Shown here: positions 43,519 to 53,854 of the stretch, piece by piece
Layout: each line of letters begins with the position of its first letter
Position numbering within the stretch: the stretch's first letter is position 1
Assembly: GCA_963576735.1 (NCBI GenBank)
Contig: OY755197.1
Location: forward strand, 10,986,501 to 11,050,500
Length of the DNA: 64,000 bases
Source: Bedellia somnulentella
Taxonomy: Eukaryota; Arthropoda; Insecta; Lepidoptera; Bedelliidae
Direction of reading: 5' to 3'
The notes under the pieces: generated by a model
The model's input: the letters and a program-made list of their open reading frames with translations, nothing else
The model's database searches: none
Told to the model about the DNA's origin: nothing
Made by a program: the position numbers and the translations under genes

Positions 43519-43781
43519 GAAAAAAAAAAAAAAAAAAAATTTTTCTTTCCTTTAATAACATCTTTTATTTATGAGTAATAATCCCCACATGAGGAATTCA
43601 TGTCAAAAAAAAAACATTAAATTATGTGATAGTTAAGCGTTTCCAACATTTGCATTCTATCTGAAAAGTTAGACAAGTGGCCGTCCGAATTAGTTCAAAT
43701 TCGGAGGTAGGAAACGCAAACACTACTTGAACGTGTAAAAAAGAAACAAAGGATAGAGAAATTTCGCGCTGGATGCCAACT

Positions 43782-43854
43782 GACACTGTAGCTCAGTTGG
43801 CAGAGCGACGGGGGCGTATACCCGAAGGTCGCGGGTTCGAACCCCGCCAGTGTC
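43782..43854 (+). tRNA. tRNA-like sequence
   Basis: Identical core; TTTTT starts 4 bp downstream, a pol III-type terminator. Confidence 0.4.
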
Positions 43855-44099
43855 GAAATTTTTCTTTCCTTTAATAACATCTTTTATTTATGAGTAATAA
43901 TCCCCACATGAGGAATTCATGTCAAAAAAAAACATTAAATTATGTGATAGTTAAGCGTTTCCAACATTTGCATTCTATCTGAAAAGTTAGACAAGTGGCC
44001 GTCCGAATTAGTTCAAATTCGGAGGTAGGAAACGCAAACACTACTTGAACGTGTAAAAAAGAAACAAAGGATAGAGAAATTTCGCGCTGGATGCCAACT

Positions 44100-44172
44100 G
44101 ACACTGTAGCTCAGTTGGCAGAGCGACGGGGGCGTATACCCGAAGGTCGCGGGTTCGAACCCCGCCAGTGTC
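44100..44172 (+). tRNA. tRNA-like sequence
   Basis: Identical core, exactly 318 bp after the previous one. Confidence 0.4.
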
Positions 44173-44299
44173 GAATTTTTTCTTTCCTTTAATAACATCT
44201 TTTATTTATGAATAAACATAATGCGTTAGTGAACAGATATAAATTAAATCCTACTAAGAGTAAAAAAAAGTAAAAAGTAAGTTTTTTTTTACTTTTACT

Positions 44300-44549
44300 T
44301 ACTTTTATATTCGATACATGGGAGAATGATGACCAAGAACAGTTTTATAAAAGGGTACCTGAAATGTTACACGATTTTGAAGACGACTTGCCATACGAGA
44401 TATTTTGGGTTATGCTTGTCATAATTGTTATGATAATATCGACTAAGTTTTATTATTTTCAATATAAAGAAGAAGCTCAAATTAGCCTCGTATTATTCGT
44501 TCACCTTGATATGTCCGGCGCTATGGGTGACTATGTTTTAATAACTTAA
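44300..44549 (+). CDS. Possible exon or orphan ORF, one membrane segment
   Basis: The open frame contains DTWENDDQEQFYKRVPEML and then a hydrophobic stretch (IFWVMLVIIVMIIST), ending at a stop at 44549. The acidic segment before a single predicted membrane helix looks less random than the AT-driven ORFs nearby. There is no clear splice acceptor (best AG near 44325 or 44340) and no family is recognised. It lies 4 kb downstream of the exon at 40183 on the same strand. It may be chance. Confidence 0.25.
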
Positions 44550-44573
44550 CATATCGTTCACAATATTCATATT

Positions 44574-44815
44574 TGCTGTGTTGTGTATCTTGTAGCTTAG
44601 AATATCTCTACCCCATTTCTTCAGGTGGGTGTACGTACGCGACTAACGGTATTGGGGGCTTTAAGGGGATTTTTGGGCGATGCGGTTGGAGACCCATCCC
44701 TAACAACCTTTATTTTACCATCTTTTCCCACCCACTTTCCAAACGTGGCTGAAGAATTTTTAATTAAGTGCTTGACTACCCCATCTCGGGATTTATAGCT
44801 GTGAGTATATGTATT
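44574..44815 (+). repeat. SINE-B, head diverged
   Basis: GCTGTGTTGTGTATCTTGTAG head; complete to GTGAGTATATGTATT. Confidence 0.85.
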
Positions 44816-44895
44816 TATTCACCCTTCCTCAGTAATGATTTTCGTTTACGCTGTATATGATTTTGGGCTTTATAACCGTGATTATAATAGATAAT

Positions 44896-45032
44896 AGCCG
44901 TGTAGTGCCGGCTTAGAATATCGCTACCCCTTTCTACCCAAGGGTGTCGTAAGAGGCGACTAAGGGTATTGGGGCTTTTTATTGGATTTTTGGGCGATGT
45001 GGTTGGAGACCCATCACCAAAAACCTTTATTT
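44896..45032 (+). repeat. SINE-B 5' half fused to SINE-A
   Basis: Head to AAAAACCTTTATTT, then directly SINE-A (minus). Confidence 0.85.
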
Positions 45033-45305
45033 TTTTGTCACCTGGTGTTCAGAGTACCCACGTTTTGCATGGACAGTGTACTCACGTGATAGGGGGCAGG
45101 CCTATCGCCGTTTTCGTACGAATACACTGTCACATGACTAAGTACAACTCAGCCATGTGGGTTTCCTCATGATGTTTTCCCTCACCGTTAACAACCATGA
45201 TTAGATTAGAAAAGACAAATTGGTGTAGGCCCGACCCAGGATTTGAACACTAGTCATTTGTACGATAACCGAGTGTTCTACCCACTGGGCTATCACGTCA
45301 CGGTT
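45033..45305 (-). repeat. SINE-A, 3' part missing
   Basis: From GTCACCTGGTGTTCAGAG to the A-box end GGGCTATCACG; the 3' tail is replaced by SINE-B. Confidence 0.85.
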
Positions 45306-45633
45306 GTCTTTATGTCTAGACCTGAAATAAACTTTGCCTTTTTTATTTTGATTGTGACTCATCACGTGATATATCACTGTTTCTGTATTAAATTTCTTAT
45401 TTCTATTCGGCTTTAGATGGCCTATGTAACTTGTTAAAATGGCTACTCGCTTTCTTAGCCTTGTATTGCCCCAAGATAGATGAATGATATGGAAACGGAT
45501 CAAGATTGTCCAAAGTTAAGGAAATCCAATAATGGACGGTTAAACTCAAAACTCAACTTAAACATTTACGCCTTATATACTCAAAGCGGTTGAAAGTACT
45601 AATACTTTTGAACATCACGTGACATTGTCACCT

Positions 45634-46014
45634 GGCTCCAATTTCACCACGACTACAATTGTCAGCGACATATGTCGAGCTACAATTGTCAAGCAAATTG
45701 TGACATATTACAATTTTATGAAATATCTTCCATAGAAATGCTTACAAACTTGACTGGCATTTTGCTACAATTGTATGTATTGTGTTGTGAAACAGTAATT
45801 ATTATTTTAGTCGACATATTTGTAGAATTGTCGTAGAATCTGGACATGAGATTGAGCAAATGTCGGATTTGCGTGACAATTGTAGTATTTCGTGGTTGAT
45901 ACACGCGTATTTCAAAATGGCTCTCCATGCGAGTAGTAGTGACGCTAGTGATAGTAACAGTGATCTTGATGAATTTACAATTGTAGCACTTGTCGCGTTG
46001 GTGAAATTGGAGCC
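45634..46014. mobile_element. Harbinger-like MITE, 381 bp
   Basis: GGCTCCAATTTCACCA at the left and its complement at the right; ACAATTGTAG-type motifs recur inside. A 3-bp CTG duplication fits a PIF/Harbinger-type insertion if the outermost G is excluded; the ends are ambiguous by 1-2 bp. A short frame (MALHASSSDASDSNSDLDEF) near the right end may be a leftover transposase start. Confidence 0.6.
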
Positions 46015-46042
46015 TGGTGTTCTTAGTACCCACGTTTTGCTT

Positions 46043-46804
46043 TTAAAAAAAAAAAAAAAATAGTCAAATAGTTTATTCTTCAAAATTAAGTTAAAAACTA
46101 ACATTTTTTGAACGTCAAATGTTTTTAAATTTATCATTAGTCCGTTGCTTCGGAAGGTGTTCGTAAAGAGAAGAAGCAACAAAGAAACTCTTTACATTCA
46201 CATTTTTTCATTTTTTCAAAACATGGTTTGTACAATTTCAGTTTACTAACATGTTTTTACTTTATAAAAGATTTTCTATGCGACAAAACCAAACGCTTGT
46301 TTGACATAATAAAAATAAATTGTCCATCACAAAAAACCAATCACATAACGTGAGAAGAAAAATCCTCACCAGACAATTATTCCTGGGAATAACGAGGGAA
46401 GATTTATAGCTTTACGGACACGGTCATGTGCGCGTTGGGTCCTTGTCGTTTAAAAAATCTTGAACACTGTAGTAAGATTTCTTTAAAAGCATTGCTTTAA
46501 TTGCCTTTTTAAAAGATGCCACAGGCAATTCCAACATGTCAGAATGAAGTTTGTTGAACATTTGGAGGGATAGTCCCATAAAGGAGTTACTTACTTTATT
46601 AAGTCTCCACTTCGGTACGTTAAGTTTGTCCTTATTTCGAGTGTTAACAGTATGCCTATCACTAACTTTACTAAATTGACATATATTATTTTTAGCATAC
46701 ATTAAATTCTCAAATATGTATTGGCAAGGGACAGTTAAAATGCCAATATCTTTAAATTTTTCGCGCAACGAATACCTCGACCTCAACATGTAAATAGATA
46801 GCTT
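46043..46804 (-). mobile_element. LINE 3' fragment, inserted in SINE-A
   Basis: Minus-strand coding tail plus a 3' UTR shared with 28955-29135. GCTT at both edges (46039-46042, 46801-46804) is a possible short duplication. 5'-truncated. Confidence 0.7.
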
Positions 46805-46819
46805 GGACAGTGTACTCAC
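46424..46819 (-). pseudogene. LINE RT C-terminal region
   Basis: About 125 aa of LINE sequence from SKLSIYMLRSRYSLREK to VQDFLNDKD. Features of LINE C-termini include ILTVPCQYIFENLMYAKNN, NKLNKVSNSF-like order and MLLKKSYYSVQDFL just before the stop. The polymerase core is absent. The first few residues come from flanking SINE sequence. Confidence 0.6.
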
Positions 46820-47024
46820 GTCACGGGGTTACTATAAGGATTCCGTATTTCTCTTTCGAGGTATCAAACCCTTACACCCGATTTCTGAATTGAGTATTCA
46901 AGCTGAGAACGACTTAAGTATCGTTTTGTCTCATTCAGTTGTTGAGATTTCAATGATTTCAATTCAGAAATCGGGCGTAAATTATTGAGAAATATGACTT
47001 GCATTATACTAAATACTTACTTAT

Positions 47025-47150
47025 ACTCACGCCCATTATTCCCATTGGGGTAGGCAGAGACTATCGATCGCCACTTAGAACGATCTTGACAAACCTCTCT
47101 AGCTTCCCTTACATTTATTATTCTTCTCATAAATGCTCTTTTATTATACT
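47025..47150 (-). repeat. LINE-T 3' end
   Basis: TTATACTCACGCCCATTATT tail side, then CCATTGGGGTAGGCAGAGAC, truncated after about 120 bp. Confidence 0.7.
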
Positions 47151-47370
47151 AAATAGTAGATAGTAAACATGTACAATTGTTTGTGTAACCAATCTTGTTT
47201 GTCATATCTTACGTTGTAAAATGCTGGTTTGTTTACAATAACAGACTCGGGTTGGAGTTCATACGATATCTTACATTTTATCATCGAATCGCCCATCTTT
47301 GGTTAGAAAACTTCTTGGTTGTAGGTTTATTAGTAATTTGTACTTGTTGATCACACGTTTTAATTGCACT
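47151..47370. other. Unassigned spacer
   Basis: No repeat or ORF recognised. Confidence 0.3.
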
Positions 47371-47594
47371 TACATACATACACACATATACTCAGACACA
47401 GCTTAGGGATTAGAAATTTCTCAGCCACTTTTGGAAGTTGAGTAAGGAAAAAAATTTAAATAATTGCTTTTGTTGATAGGTCTCCAATAGTATCGCCTAA
47501 AAATCACTTAAAAAGCCCCAATACCCTTAGCCGCCTCTTAAGAATACCCAGGGGAAGAAAATGGGTAGTACTATTTTTTAAGCCGACAGTGCAC
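47371..47594 (-). repeat. SINE-B, diverged
   Basis: ACATACACACATATACTCAG to GCCGACAGTGCACAG; part of the 3' hairpin region is lost. Confidence 0.8.
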
Positions 47595-47689
47595 AGAATA
47601 ATGCGAAATATATAATCGCCATACGAAACTAGGACCGTGCATCCACGTACAAATCTAGATCTATTTCCACTTTGTAGGATCACAATGTC

Positions 47690-47775
47690 TTCACGTAATG
47701 CAACTCAGACATGTATGCTTCCTCAAGATGCTTTTTTTACACCGTTAAGAATCATGTAACATTAAACACATATGA
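47690..47775 (-). repeat. SINE-A remnant
   Basis: CACGTAATGCAACTCAGACATG then TACACCGTTAAGAATCATG, heavily diverged. Confidence 0.5.
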
Positions 47776-47973
47776 TTAATAAATAATATATTTAATAAAT
47801 TAATAAATATTTAGTAATATTTAAAATAGATAGATAATAGTTTGACGAATAATTTAAGTTTTTAAGCAAATCAGTTTAATTTATTGGACATCTACCGAAC
47901 ATGTTTTTAATCCAGCAAATCTCTCCATTCATTGGTTGTCCCCACTCCCCGACAAGAGCACAGTCGGTCGGGG

Positions 47974-48480
47974 TCAGGGAGTCAGGTTCAAGAACCGACG
48001 GACGATCCGAGCCGTATCGAGCAGCACCGCTTTCTGTATTTGTGCTGGAACCGACACGCCACAGAAATCCAACCGCCTCAAGTTGGTCGCGAGGCTGGTT
48101 GAAATTAACCCGTTCGCGGACAAAACAATTGGGATTATTTCTGTCGAAGCCACACCCCACATGTCGGTGATCTCGTGAGCCAGATTGAGATATTTCCGAC
48201 GCTTCTCGGTGTCGGCTTTCACGAGACCCTCGTCATGAGGGATAGTGACATCCACTAGAAATACCCTCGACTGCGACCGATCCCATACCACGATATCAGG
48301 CTTATTCGCTAGAATAGTCCTGTCCGTGATAACGGATCGGTCCCAATAGATTTTGGCACGGTCGTTTTCTAGCATTGGCTCCGGCAGATACTTGTAATAC
48401 GGCAGCCTCTGTTGCAAGAGTCCGTATTTCAGAGCGAGCTCCTGATGCAGGATTTTGGCTGCTTGGTTGTGTCTGTGCAA
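47974..48480 (-). pseudogene. Dong/R4-type LINE endonuclease domain
   Basis: Contains HRHNQAAKILHQELALKYGLL and KPDIVVWDRSQSRVFLVDVT, where PD...(D/V)D fits a PD-(D/E)XK nuclease, then GEKADTEKRRKYLNL-like order. The preceding CCHC knuckle is visible in the other frame near 48490-48560 (CRACGRPGE). In the family this domain nicks the target DNA. About 169 aa, 3' end of the gene. Confidence 0.75.
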
Positions 48481-48675
48481 GTACTCAGTGCTAGCAAGAG
48501 CCGAACAACCGGAAATAACATGCCTAAGTGACTCTCCGGGACGGCCACATGCTCGACAATCGTCTGTGGTACCGTCCTTTAGGATGTATTTCCGATAGTT
48601 CCACGTCTTGATAACCTGGTCTTGTATTGCACAGACAAAACCTTCGGTTTCCCCAAAGAGGTCCCCGAAACGCAG

Positions 48676-49469
48676 CTAATGCAGGGAGGCTTTACGGTCC
48701 ACGAAAGGTTCGTGAAGTACCTTGTAAAACCTCCCGTGCAGCTCCTTCTCTTTCCATACGGACTTCCGATCAGAGGTGCTAAGTACCTCCGGGGTTCGCC
48801 AATCCTGTGAGGCCAACGATAAGGGAGTCAGTCCTTTATCACTAGCGACCACCTCCCCCCGAATACTATCATCCGTCATCGTCAAAAAATAGTTTCTGAG
48901 GTTGCATACCTCGCGGTTGTGCATGGTTTTGGCACTCAAGAGGCCTCGACCACCACACTTCCGCGGGATATACAATCTCATAACCGACGACCTCGGATGA
49001 TGCATTCGATGAGAGGTCATCATCGTGCGGACTCGTCTGTCCAGAGCGTCGAGTTCGGTCTGAGTCCATCTAAGCACGCCAAATGTGTACATCAGTAGTT
49101 AATGCATGACCCAGGAGTTAATGGCTCCCGATTAACGCCTGACAAGTAGCTATTAAGCACACTTTTCAGGCGTTCATAAAAATCCTCGCAAACACCCTGT
49201 TTCACGTCTGCCACCTTCACACCGTGTGACATGCCCAGATACCGGTATGTTACAGCCTCGGAGAGTGCCCTCAAATGATTGGTGCTGACATCGACACCAT
49301 CAGAGTGCACGACATGCCCCTTCTCAACATGAATGACCGCACACTTATCGACCCCAGGCTCCATCTTGACGGAACCACTGAAATCGTTAGTGATCGTCAG
49401 TAGCTCTTCCAATCTGTCAGCCGTGGGGGCGTAAAGCTTCAGGTCATCCATGTAAAGGAGATGAGGCAA
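48676..49469 (-). pseudogene. Dong/R4-type LINE RT second half
   Basis: Two abutting frames. The first opens MPHLLYMDDLKLYAPT, containing the catalytic YMDD; motif B lies in the damaged stretch 49470-49605. The second (from 49092) continues LRWTQTELDALDRRVRTMM and RLYIPRKCGGRGLLS, the thumb region conserved in R4-type elements. Stops and frameshifts make it non-functional. Confidence 0.75.
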
Positions 49470-49605
49470 GCGTGGTCCGCCTCTCCGAAACTAAAAGCCT
49501 GTCCCCGAATTCTCCAAGAGCGTACATAGAGGATTCAGGGCCAAGCAAAACCAAACTGGACTCAGGCAATCGCCCTAGAAAATCCCTCGCCTTATATCAA
49601 TTTGG

Positions 49606-51354
49606 TCATCCGCGTCCGTCATCCGCTGACCATCTAAACTCAGGATCGTTCTCCAGCCAGCACCCCATACATTGCCCGAGGAAGTGTCGAACTGCACTAT
49701 CAATTTTGTACAGCTCGAGGACCCTCATGAGCCATGTATGAGGTACCGAATCGAACGCCTTCCTGTAGTCTATCCAGCCAGCGGAAAAGTTCCGACGGTT
49801 GCGTTTGACCAGTTGGCCTACGACCGCATCGATGAGGAGCAGCTCCTTGCTACCGCGACTACCGCCCCTACACCCGTTCTGAGCTCCAGAGATCACATTG
49901 TTATCAACAATGTGTTGAGTAATCTTGGAGCTCAAAACGGATGTCAAGGTCTTGTAAATTGTACAAAGACAAGTAATGGGGCGGTATTGTGATGGATCCG
50001 CGGTAGCATCGCTCTTTGGAGCTAAATGAGTGACCCCAGTAGTTAAGAAGTTCGGGAGCGTCCCACTCTCGAGGGCGCTTTGGAACTGACGGGCGAGAGT
50101 AGCGTGACAGCGCTTGAACCCCTTCAACCAGTAATGGTGCAATCCGTCCGGCCCCGGACTTTTCCAGTTCGGAGCCTTACGGATCGCAGCCACCACATCC
50201 TCCTCGGATATGTTGACGGGGTTCATGGGCGCTATGGGCTCGCACGCATCCTCGACCGCCTCGAACCATCGGCCCTCTTCGTGATCAACAGGCAGCGACC
50301 AAAGCCCACGCCAAAAGGCAACTACATCGGCTTTTTCCGGTCGCTGACCTGTCGAAACCACATCGGGACGCTCCAAAGTTCTGTAGAACTTCTTCTGGTC
50401 ACTCATGAAGAGACGATTCTGTTGGTACCTCTTTACCCTTTCAGAATATCGCCTAATTCGCTTACCCCAAGCAGCGATCTTCTGCTTCAGATCATCAATG
50501 CGCTCCATCAGTCTACAGGTAAACTCCGGTGAGTTGTCAAAGACATTCTCACCAAGGAATGCCTCCCTGACGAAGCGCACCACCCTCGGCCTATTGTTGC
50601 CTGACCTGAAGCTGGTCAGTTTGCCGATAAGGACCCTGGCCCTTGTGATACGGCTTTCAATCCGCCTCATCCAGGCTGGTCTAGTTCTAGTACTGCCAGC
50701 CTGGCGGGAGCCACCAGCTCTTGTTGGCGGCACCCTGACGCCGACAAATTGACAAACTGTCATTGCGGCGCCAAAGAGAATTGAATCCGTATCCCAAAGG
50801 TCCATGCTGCTCTCTAAAAATGAGGGCAGCATGTTATTGACGGCCTCAACGACATCCCGAACCTTGACGCTGAGAGGAACTCGGGGCAGCCTTGGCCTCC
50901 TTTCGAGAGGCACTTGGCGATATTCCAGGATCGTCTCTTCGAGTGCGCTCCTCACCAAATCCAAATCCAGGGAGACTGTTCCCCAATCGCTTTCCGCACC
51001 ACCCACATCTGGCAGGTTAGCAATTGGCTCCCTTCGTACTTCCCGTTCAGGGACTGGAGGGAGAACCTGCAAAGGTGGCTCTTCGTCTAGCGGGGGAACA
51101 GCTTCGCGTCGCAATTGTTCGAGTTCGGTAGTGCTAAAAAGTTCTGAGCGCTGTATGTACCGAACTCGATCCGCCAGGTTTTGTTCTGTGACGGTCAAAT
51201 TGGGCTCCAACTGCAGAAATTCGCGGTACATTGCTGCCCGATAACCCGTCCGTCCAGTTCTTGAACCCGAGGCCCTAATATAGGCCCGCATGGCATTCCT
51301 ATTCATTTCGACCGTCCATGCCATGCGGCGCCTTGTTCCACCAGCGGCGGGCAC
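49606..51354 (-). pseudogene. Dong/R4-type LINE protein, N-terminal region and RT first half
   Basis: 582 aa open. The true N-terminus probably lies in the other frame at 51529 (MSENPGESSLI), with a frameshift near 51350. RT blocks: NWKSPGPDGLHHYWLKGF, QYRPITCLCTIYKTLTSVL, QNGCRGGSRGSKELLL and GWIDYRKAFDSVPHTWL (motif A). The ORF ends at a frameshift near 49610, before motifs B and C. The R/E-rich linker before the RT is not recognisable. Confidence 0.8.
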
Positions 51355-51533
51355 CGATTGCTGGGACTGAGTTGCCCCAGTTGCTGCGGCTGGGGGACCT
51401 CATGCTGCCACGTCCAGCCCCAGCTCCAGACGCGCCCCAGCGATAACCCCTAGGGAGCGGCCCTATACGCTCATCATTATTTCTTAAGTCCATTATGATG
51501 AGCGAAGATTCACCCGGGTTTTCGCTCACTTGC

Positions 51534-51781
51534 CCCGTGTAGTGCCGGCTTAGAATGTCGCTACCCCTTTCTTCCCACGGGTGTCGTAAGAAGCGACTAA
51601 GGGTATCGGGGCTTTATATTGGATTATTGGGCGATGCGGTTGGAGACCCATCACTAAGAACCTTTATTTTTACCATATTTTCCCCACTCAACTTCCAAAA
51701 GTGGCTGAGGAATTTCTAATTCCTTAGCTCTGGCTACCCCTTCTAGGGAAATATATCCGTGAGTATATGTATGTATGTATG
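51534..51781 (+). repeat. SINE-B inside the Dong/R4-type LINE leader
   Basis: TGCCCC lies on both sides. The insertion is directly upstream of the likely start codon of the LINE protein. Confidence 0.9.
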
Positions 51782-51955
51782 TGCCCCGGGGAGACCGTTA
51801 TTGCTCTATTTTGCGCTGAGACCAGTTTGTAGACACGGTCAACACCTACAAACTCAAGCGCTGACTATTTGCATTGTTGGAATGGCAAGCTGGTAAACAT
51901 TTCATCCTGCCATTCCAACAATGGGCGGTGGGGTGCGGTTATTATTATTATTAGC
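51782..51955 (-). promoter_or_regulatory. LINE 5' leader with two strong stem-loops
   Basis: Arms CATTGTTGGAATGGCA and its complement (51876-51926) and GTTTGTAG/CTACAAAC (about 51827-51856) would fold. The leader begins right at the TAA repeat. Confidence 0.5.
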
Positions 51956-52159
51956 AAAGATACGAAGTTTAATTAAAAACATACATAATACAAGAAATCT
52001 ATATAGAATAGGTATTTTAATGATTTATCGAATCAGCTTTCAACACAGAGCTGTGAAATATACTGGTGTTTATTCTGTTTATTTGAACTTGTTTGTCTTG
52101 TCGTAATTATACCAGTTTGTGTCACGGAACTGAATGCAACTTTATTGGTTAGTTCAATG

Positions 52160-52315
52160 TATAGCCAAAGTCAGCGTTCTAAGTATGAAAAATAAAAGAG
52201 CATGTATGAAAAGATTGATGGATGTGAACGAGGCTAGAGAGGACTGCCAGGATCGTACAAAGTGGCGATTGTCTCTGCCTACCCCAATGTAAACTTATGG
52301 TGTAAGTATATGTTA
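52160..52315 (+). repeat. LINE-T 3' end
   Basis: Begins at GTCAGCGTTCTAAGTATG and keeps AGGCTAGAGAGG and a shortened CTCTGCCTACCCCAATG; tail TATATGTTATG. Confidence 0.7.
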
Positions 52316-52414
52316 TGTATAGTTAAATTAGCCTTGTAAATATCTTCCCATATGTGTTAAACGACCTTAAAATAACACTCATTCATTTGTTCTCATCATA
52401 GGAATACTTAAATT

Positions 52415-52506
52415 GTTCTTTTTAAGTGATTTATCGTCGATGTGGATGGAGACTCAACGCCAAAAATCCTCAACTTAAATTCTGATCCTCAATCAACTTC
52501 CAAAAT
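52415..52506 (+). repeat. SINE-B remnant
   Basis: TTTTTAAGTGATTTATCG to CTTCCAAAATG, diverged. Confidence 0.5.
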
Positions 52507-52789
52507 GACGACAACTCGGCAGCTTAAGTCAAATATTTAAGTTACTGCAAACACTATTCCTGATCTTCCTCACTGCACTCGATAGAAATATTCTCCGTCA
52601 CCTATAATGCTTTTCTTGGTGACCGTTCTTGAACTTTTAACATTCAACTGCTTCCTATGACCTTCATCGATTATCTTATGGGTTGTACATTGACATGGTG
52701 TGGTCGGTACACTCTTCCGAATGACGCTTATGTGATTGATTCAATATATGAAGAAGTTTGATGGCTCAGTTTTGAGTGTTACTTGTATA
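52507..52789. other. Unassigned spacer
   Basis: No ORF or repeat recognised. Confidence 0.3.
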
Positions 52790-53242
52790 TTTGACACCAG
52801 AAAGTCCTCCTGTACGGATGCGAGACATGGCTTGTTAAAAATGAAGTAACCAGCAAGCTACAGGTCTTCGTGAACAAATGTTTTCGACGCATTCTGGGAA
52901 TCTTCTGGCAGCGAACCATAACTAACGTAAGGCTGTGGGAGTTGAGTGACCAAAAGCCCATCGACAAGGAGATCCTTATGAGGAAATGGCGTTGGATTGG
53001 ACATGCACTGAGAAGACCAGACACTCATCTATCCAAACAAGAGTTAAAGTGACAAGCGTATGGCAAAAGAAGGCCGGGTCGCCCCCGTACCACCTGGAGG
53101 CGTTCAGTTGAAAAAGAGGCTGCATCTACTGAACTTAGCTGGAAGGACCTGGAAGCTGTCGCACAAAATCGAGAAAAGTGGAGATCTCCTCTTCGGGCCC
53201 TATGTCCCTGATGAGGGATAACAGGACTGCATGATGATGATA
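52790..53242 (+). mobile_element. RTE-like LINE 3' fragment
   Basis: Frames give VLLYGCETWLVKNEV, NKCFRRILGIFWQRT, KWRWIGHALRRPD and RRPGRPRTTWRRSVEKEA, the C-terminal sequence of RTE-like LINE proteins, with one stop at 53050. It ends in ATGATGATGAT, as RTE elements do. RT catalytic region absent. Confidence 0.7.
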
Positions 53243-53349
53243 TTTGAAATACAACTTCTTTTAGCCTTAAATACACGTAAGAATGGTAGAGGTACTAGTT
53301 ACTCAGATAATTTTTTATGTTATCAAAGTGATGTAACATAATAACATAA

Positions 53350-53838
53350 TGTTACGTACCGGGTTCTTAATTTGATAAATACCAGTCACACTTTCGTGCA
53401 ATAAGGTGTAATTATATTTATTGACCAATAACGCACTTTACACAACACAACAAACACTATCGATAATTAACTATCGATACTCGCACTAATTAACAACACT
53501 AATTTACTCCGTTATAGTAACACTGTCCACACCGTTAAGCTTATTTCCGTAATCCGTATATCACTGCACTGTCGTATTTAATTTCTTCGCTCTAGTATTT
53601 CGCTTGTTCTCGCTTTAGTTCTTCGCACTCCAATTACTCCGTAGCACGCGTCGCTCTTTATATATGCCAATCTCAAATACGCGAATATTACAGAAAGTTC
53701 TAGTACCACATTCTCGAAAAGTCGATATTCGAGAAACATCTAGTAATTCCTTTTTTTACTTATTAAAATACTAGTAACGCCATCTGTTATCTAGTAGTGG
53801 CAAATCCTATCTCCTACTTGCGAACAGATGTCGTAACA
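53350..53838 (-). repeat. 3' LTR of the gag element, 489 bp
   Basis: TGTTACG...CGTAACA. Contains paired ATCGATA boxes (53460-53482) and, on the minus strand, a TATA box (ATATATAAAG, about 53657-53666). Confidence 0.9.
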
Positions 53839-53852
53839 TTACCCCCTCCTTA
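53839..53852 (-). promoter_or_regulatory. Polypurine tract
   Basis: Minus strand TAAGGAGGGGGTAA, adjoining the 3' LTR. Confidence 0.8.
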
Positions 53853-53854
53853 CA

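Larger units (their letters stand above)
43033..44217. repeat. Inverted/tandem array of 318-bp tRNA-bearing units
   Basis: One unit is on the minus strand (43033-43350), a partial minus arm reaches about 43418, then three plus units follow (tRNA-like at 43446-43518, 43782-43854, 44100-44172). The last two plus units are spaced exactly 318 bp and are almost identical. Each 73-nt tRNA-like sequence has a 7-bp acceptor stem (GACACTG/CAGTGTC), D-arm GCTC/GAGC and T-arm GCGGG/CCCGC, with box A TAGCTCAGTTGG and box B GGTTCGAACCC. Units also carry the CCCACATGAGGAATTCATG and GTTAAGCGTTTCC blocks. Confidence 0.85.
45545..46830 (-). repeat. SINE-A hosting two insertions
   Basis: Pieces 45545-45633, 46015-46042 and 46805-46830 are consecutive parts of one minus-strand SINE-A (...CACCT/TGGTGTTC...ACGTTTTGCTT/GGACAGTGTACTCACG). 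Confidence 0.75.
47790..51955 (-). mobile_element. Dong/R4-type LINE, near full length, decayed
   Basis: Read right to left: (TAA)n at 51938-51953, structured leader (51782-51937), SINE-B insertion (51534-51781), one long protein in several frames (51529-47974), and an AT-rich 3' end near 47790-47880. RT followed by CCHC and a PD-(D/E)XK endonuclease is the R4/Dong plan, and Dong of silkworm is known to sit in TAA repeats, matching this location. Confidence 0.75.

Noticed and set aside
43085..44198. Repeated ORFs reading TLAGFEPATFGYTPPSLCQL
   Set aside because: They are the antisense translation of the tRNA-like sequence; similarity between copies comes from the repeat, not from a protein.
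43033..44217. CRISPR-like array
   Set aside because: The repeat unit is 318 bp with tRNA-like cores and no spacers, and the genome is eukaryotic.
49672..51244. Several plus-strand ORFs (e.g. 50080-50532, 50804-51244)
   Set aside because: Shadows of the minus-strand LINE protein; no independent motifs.
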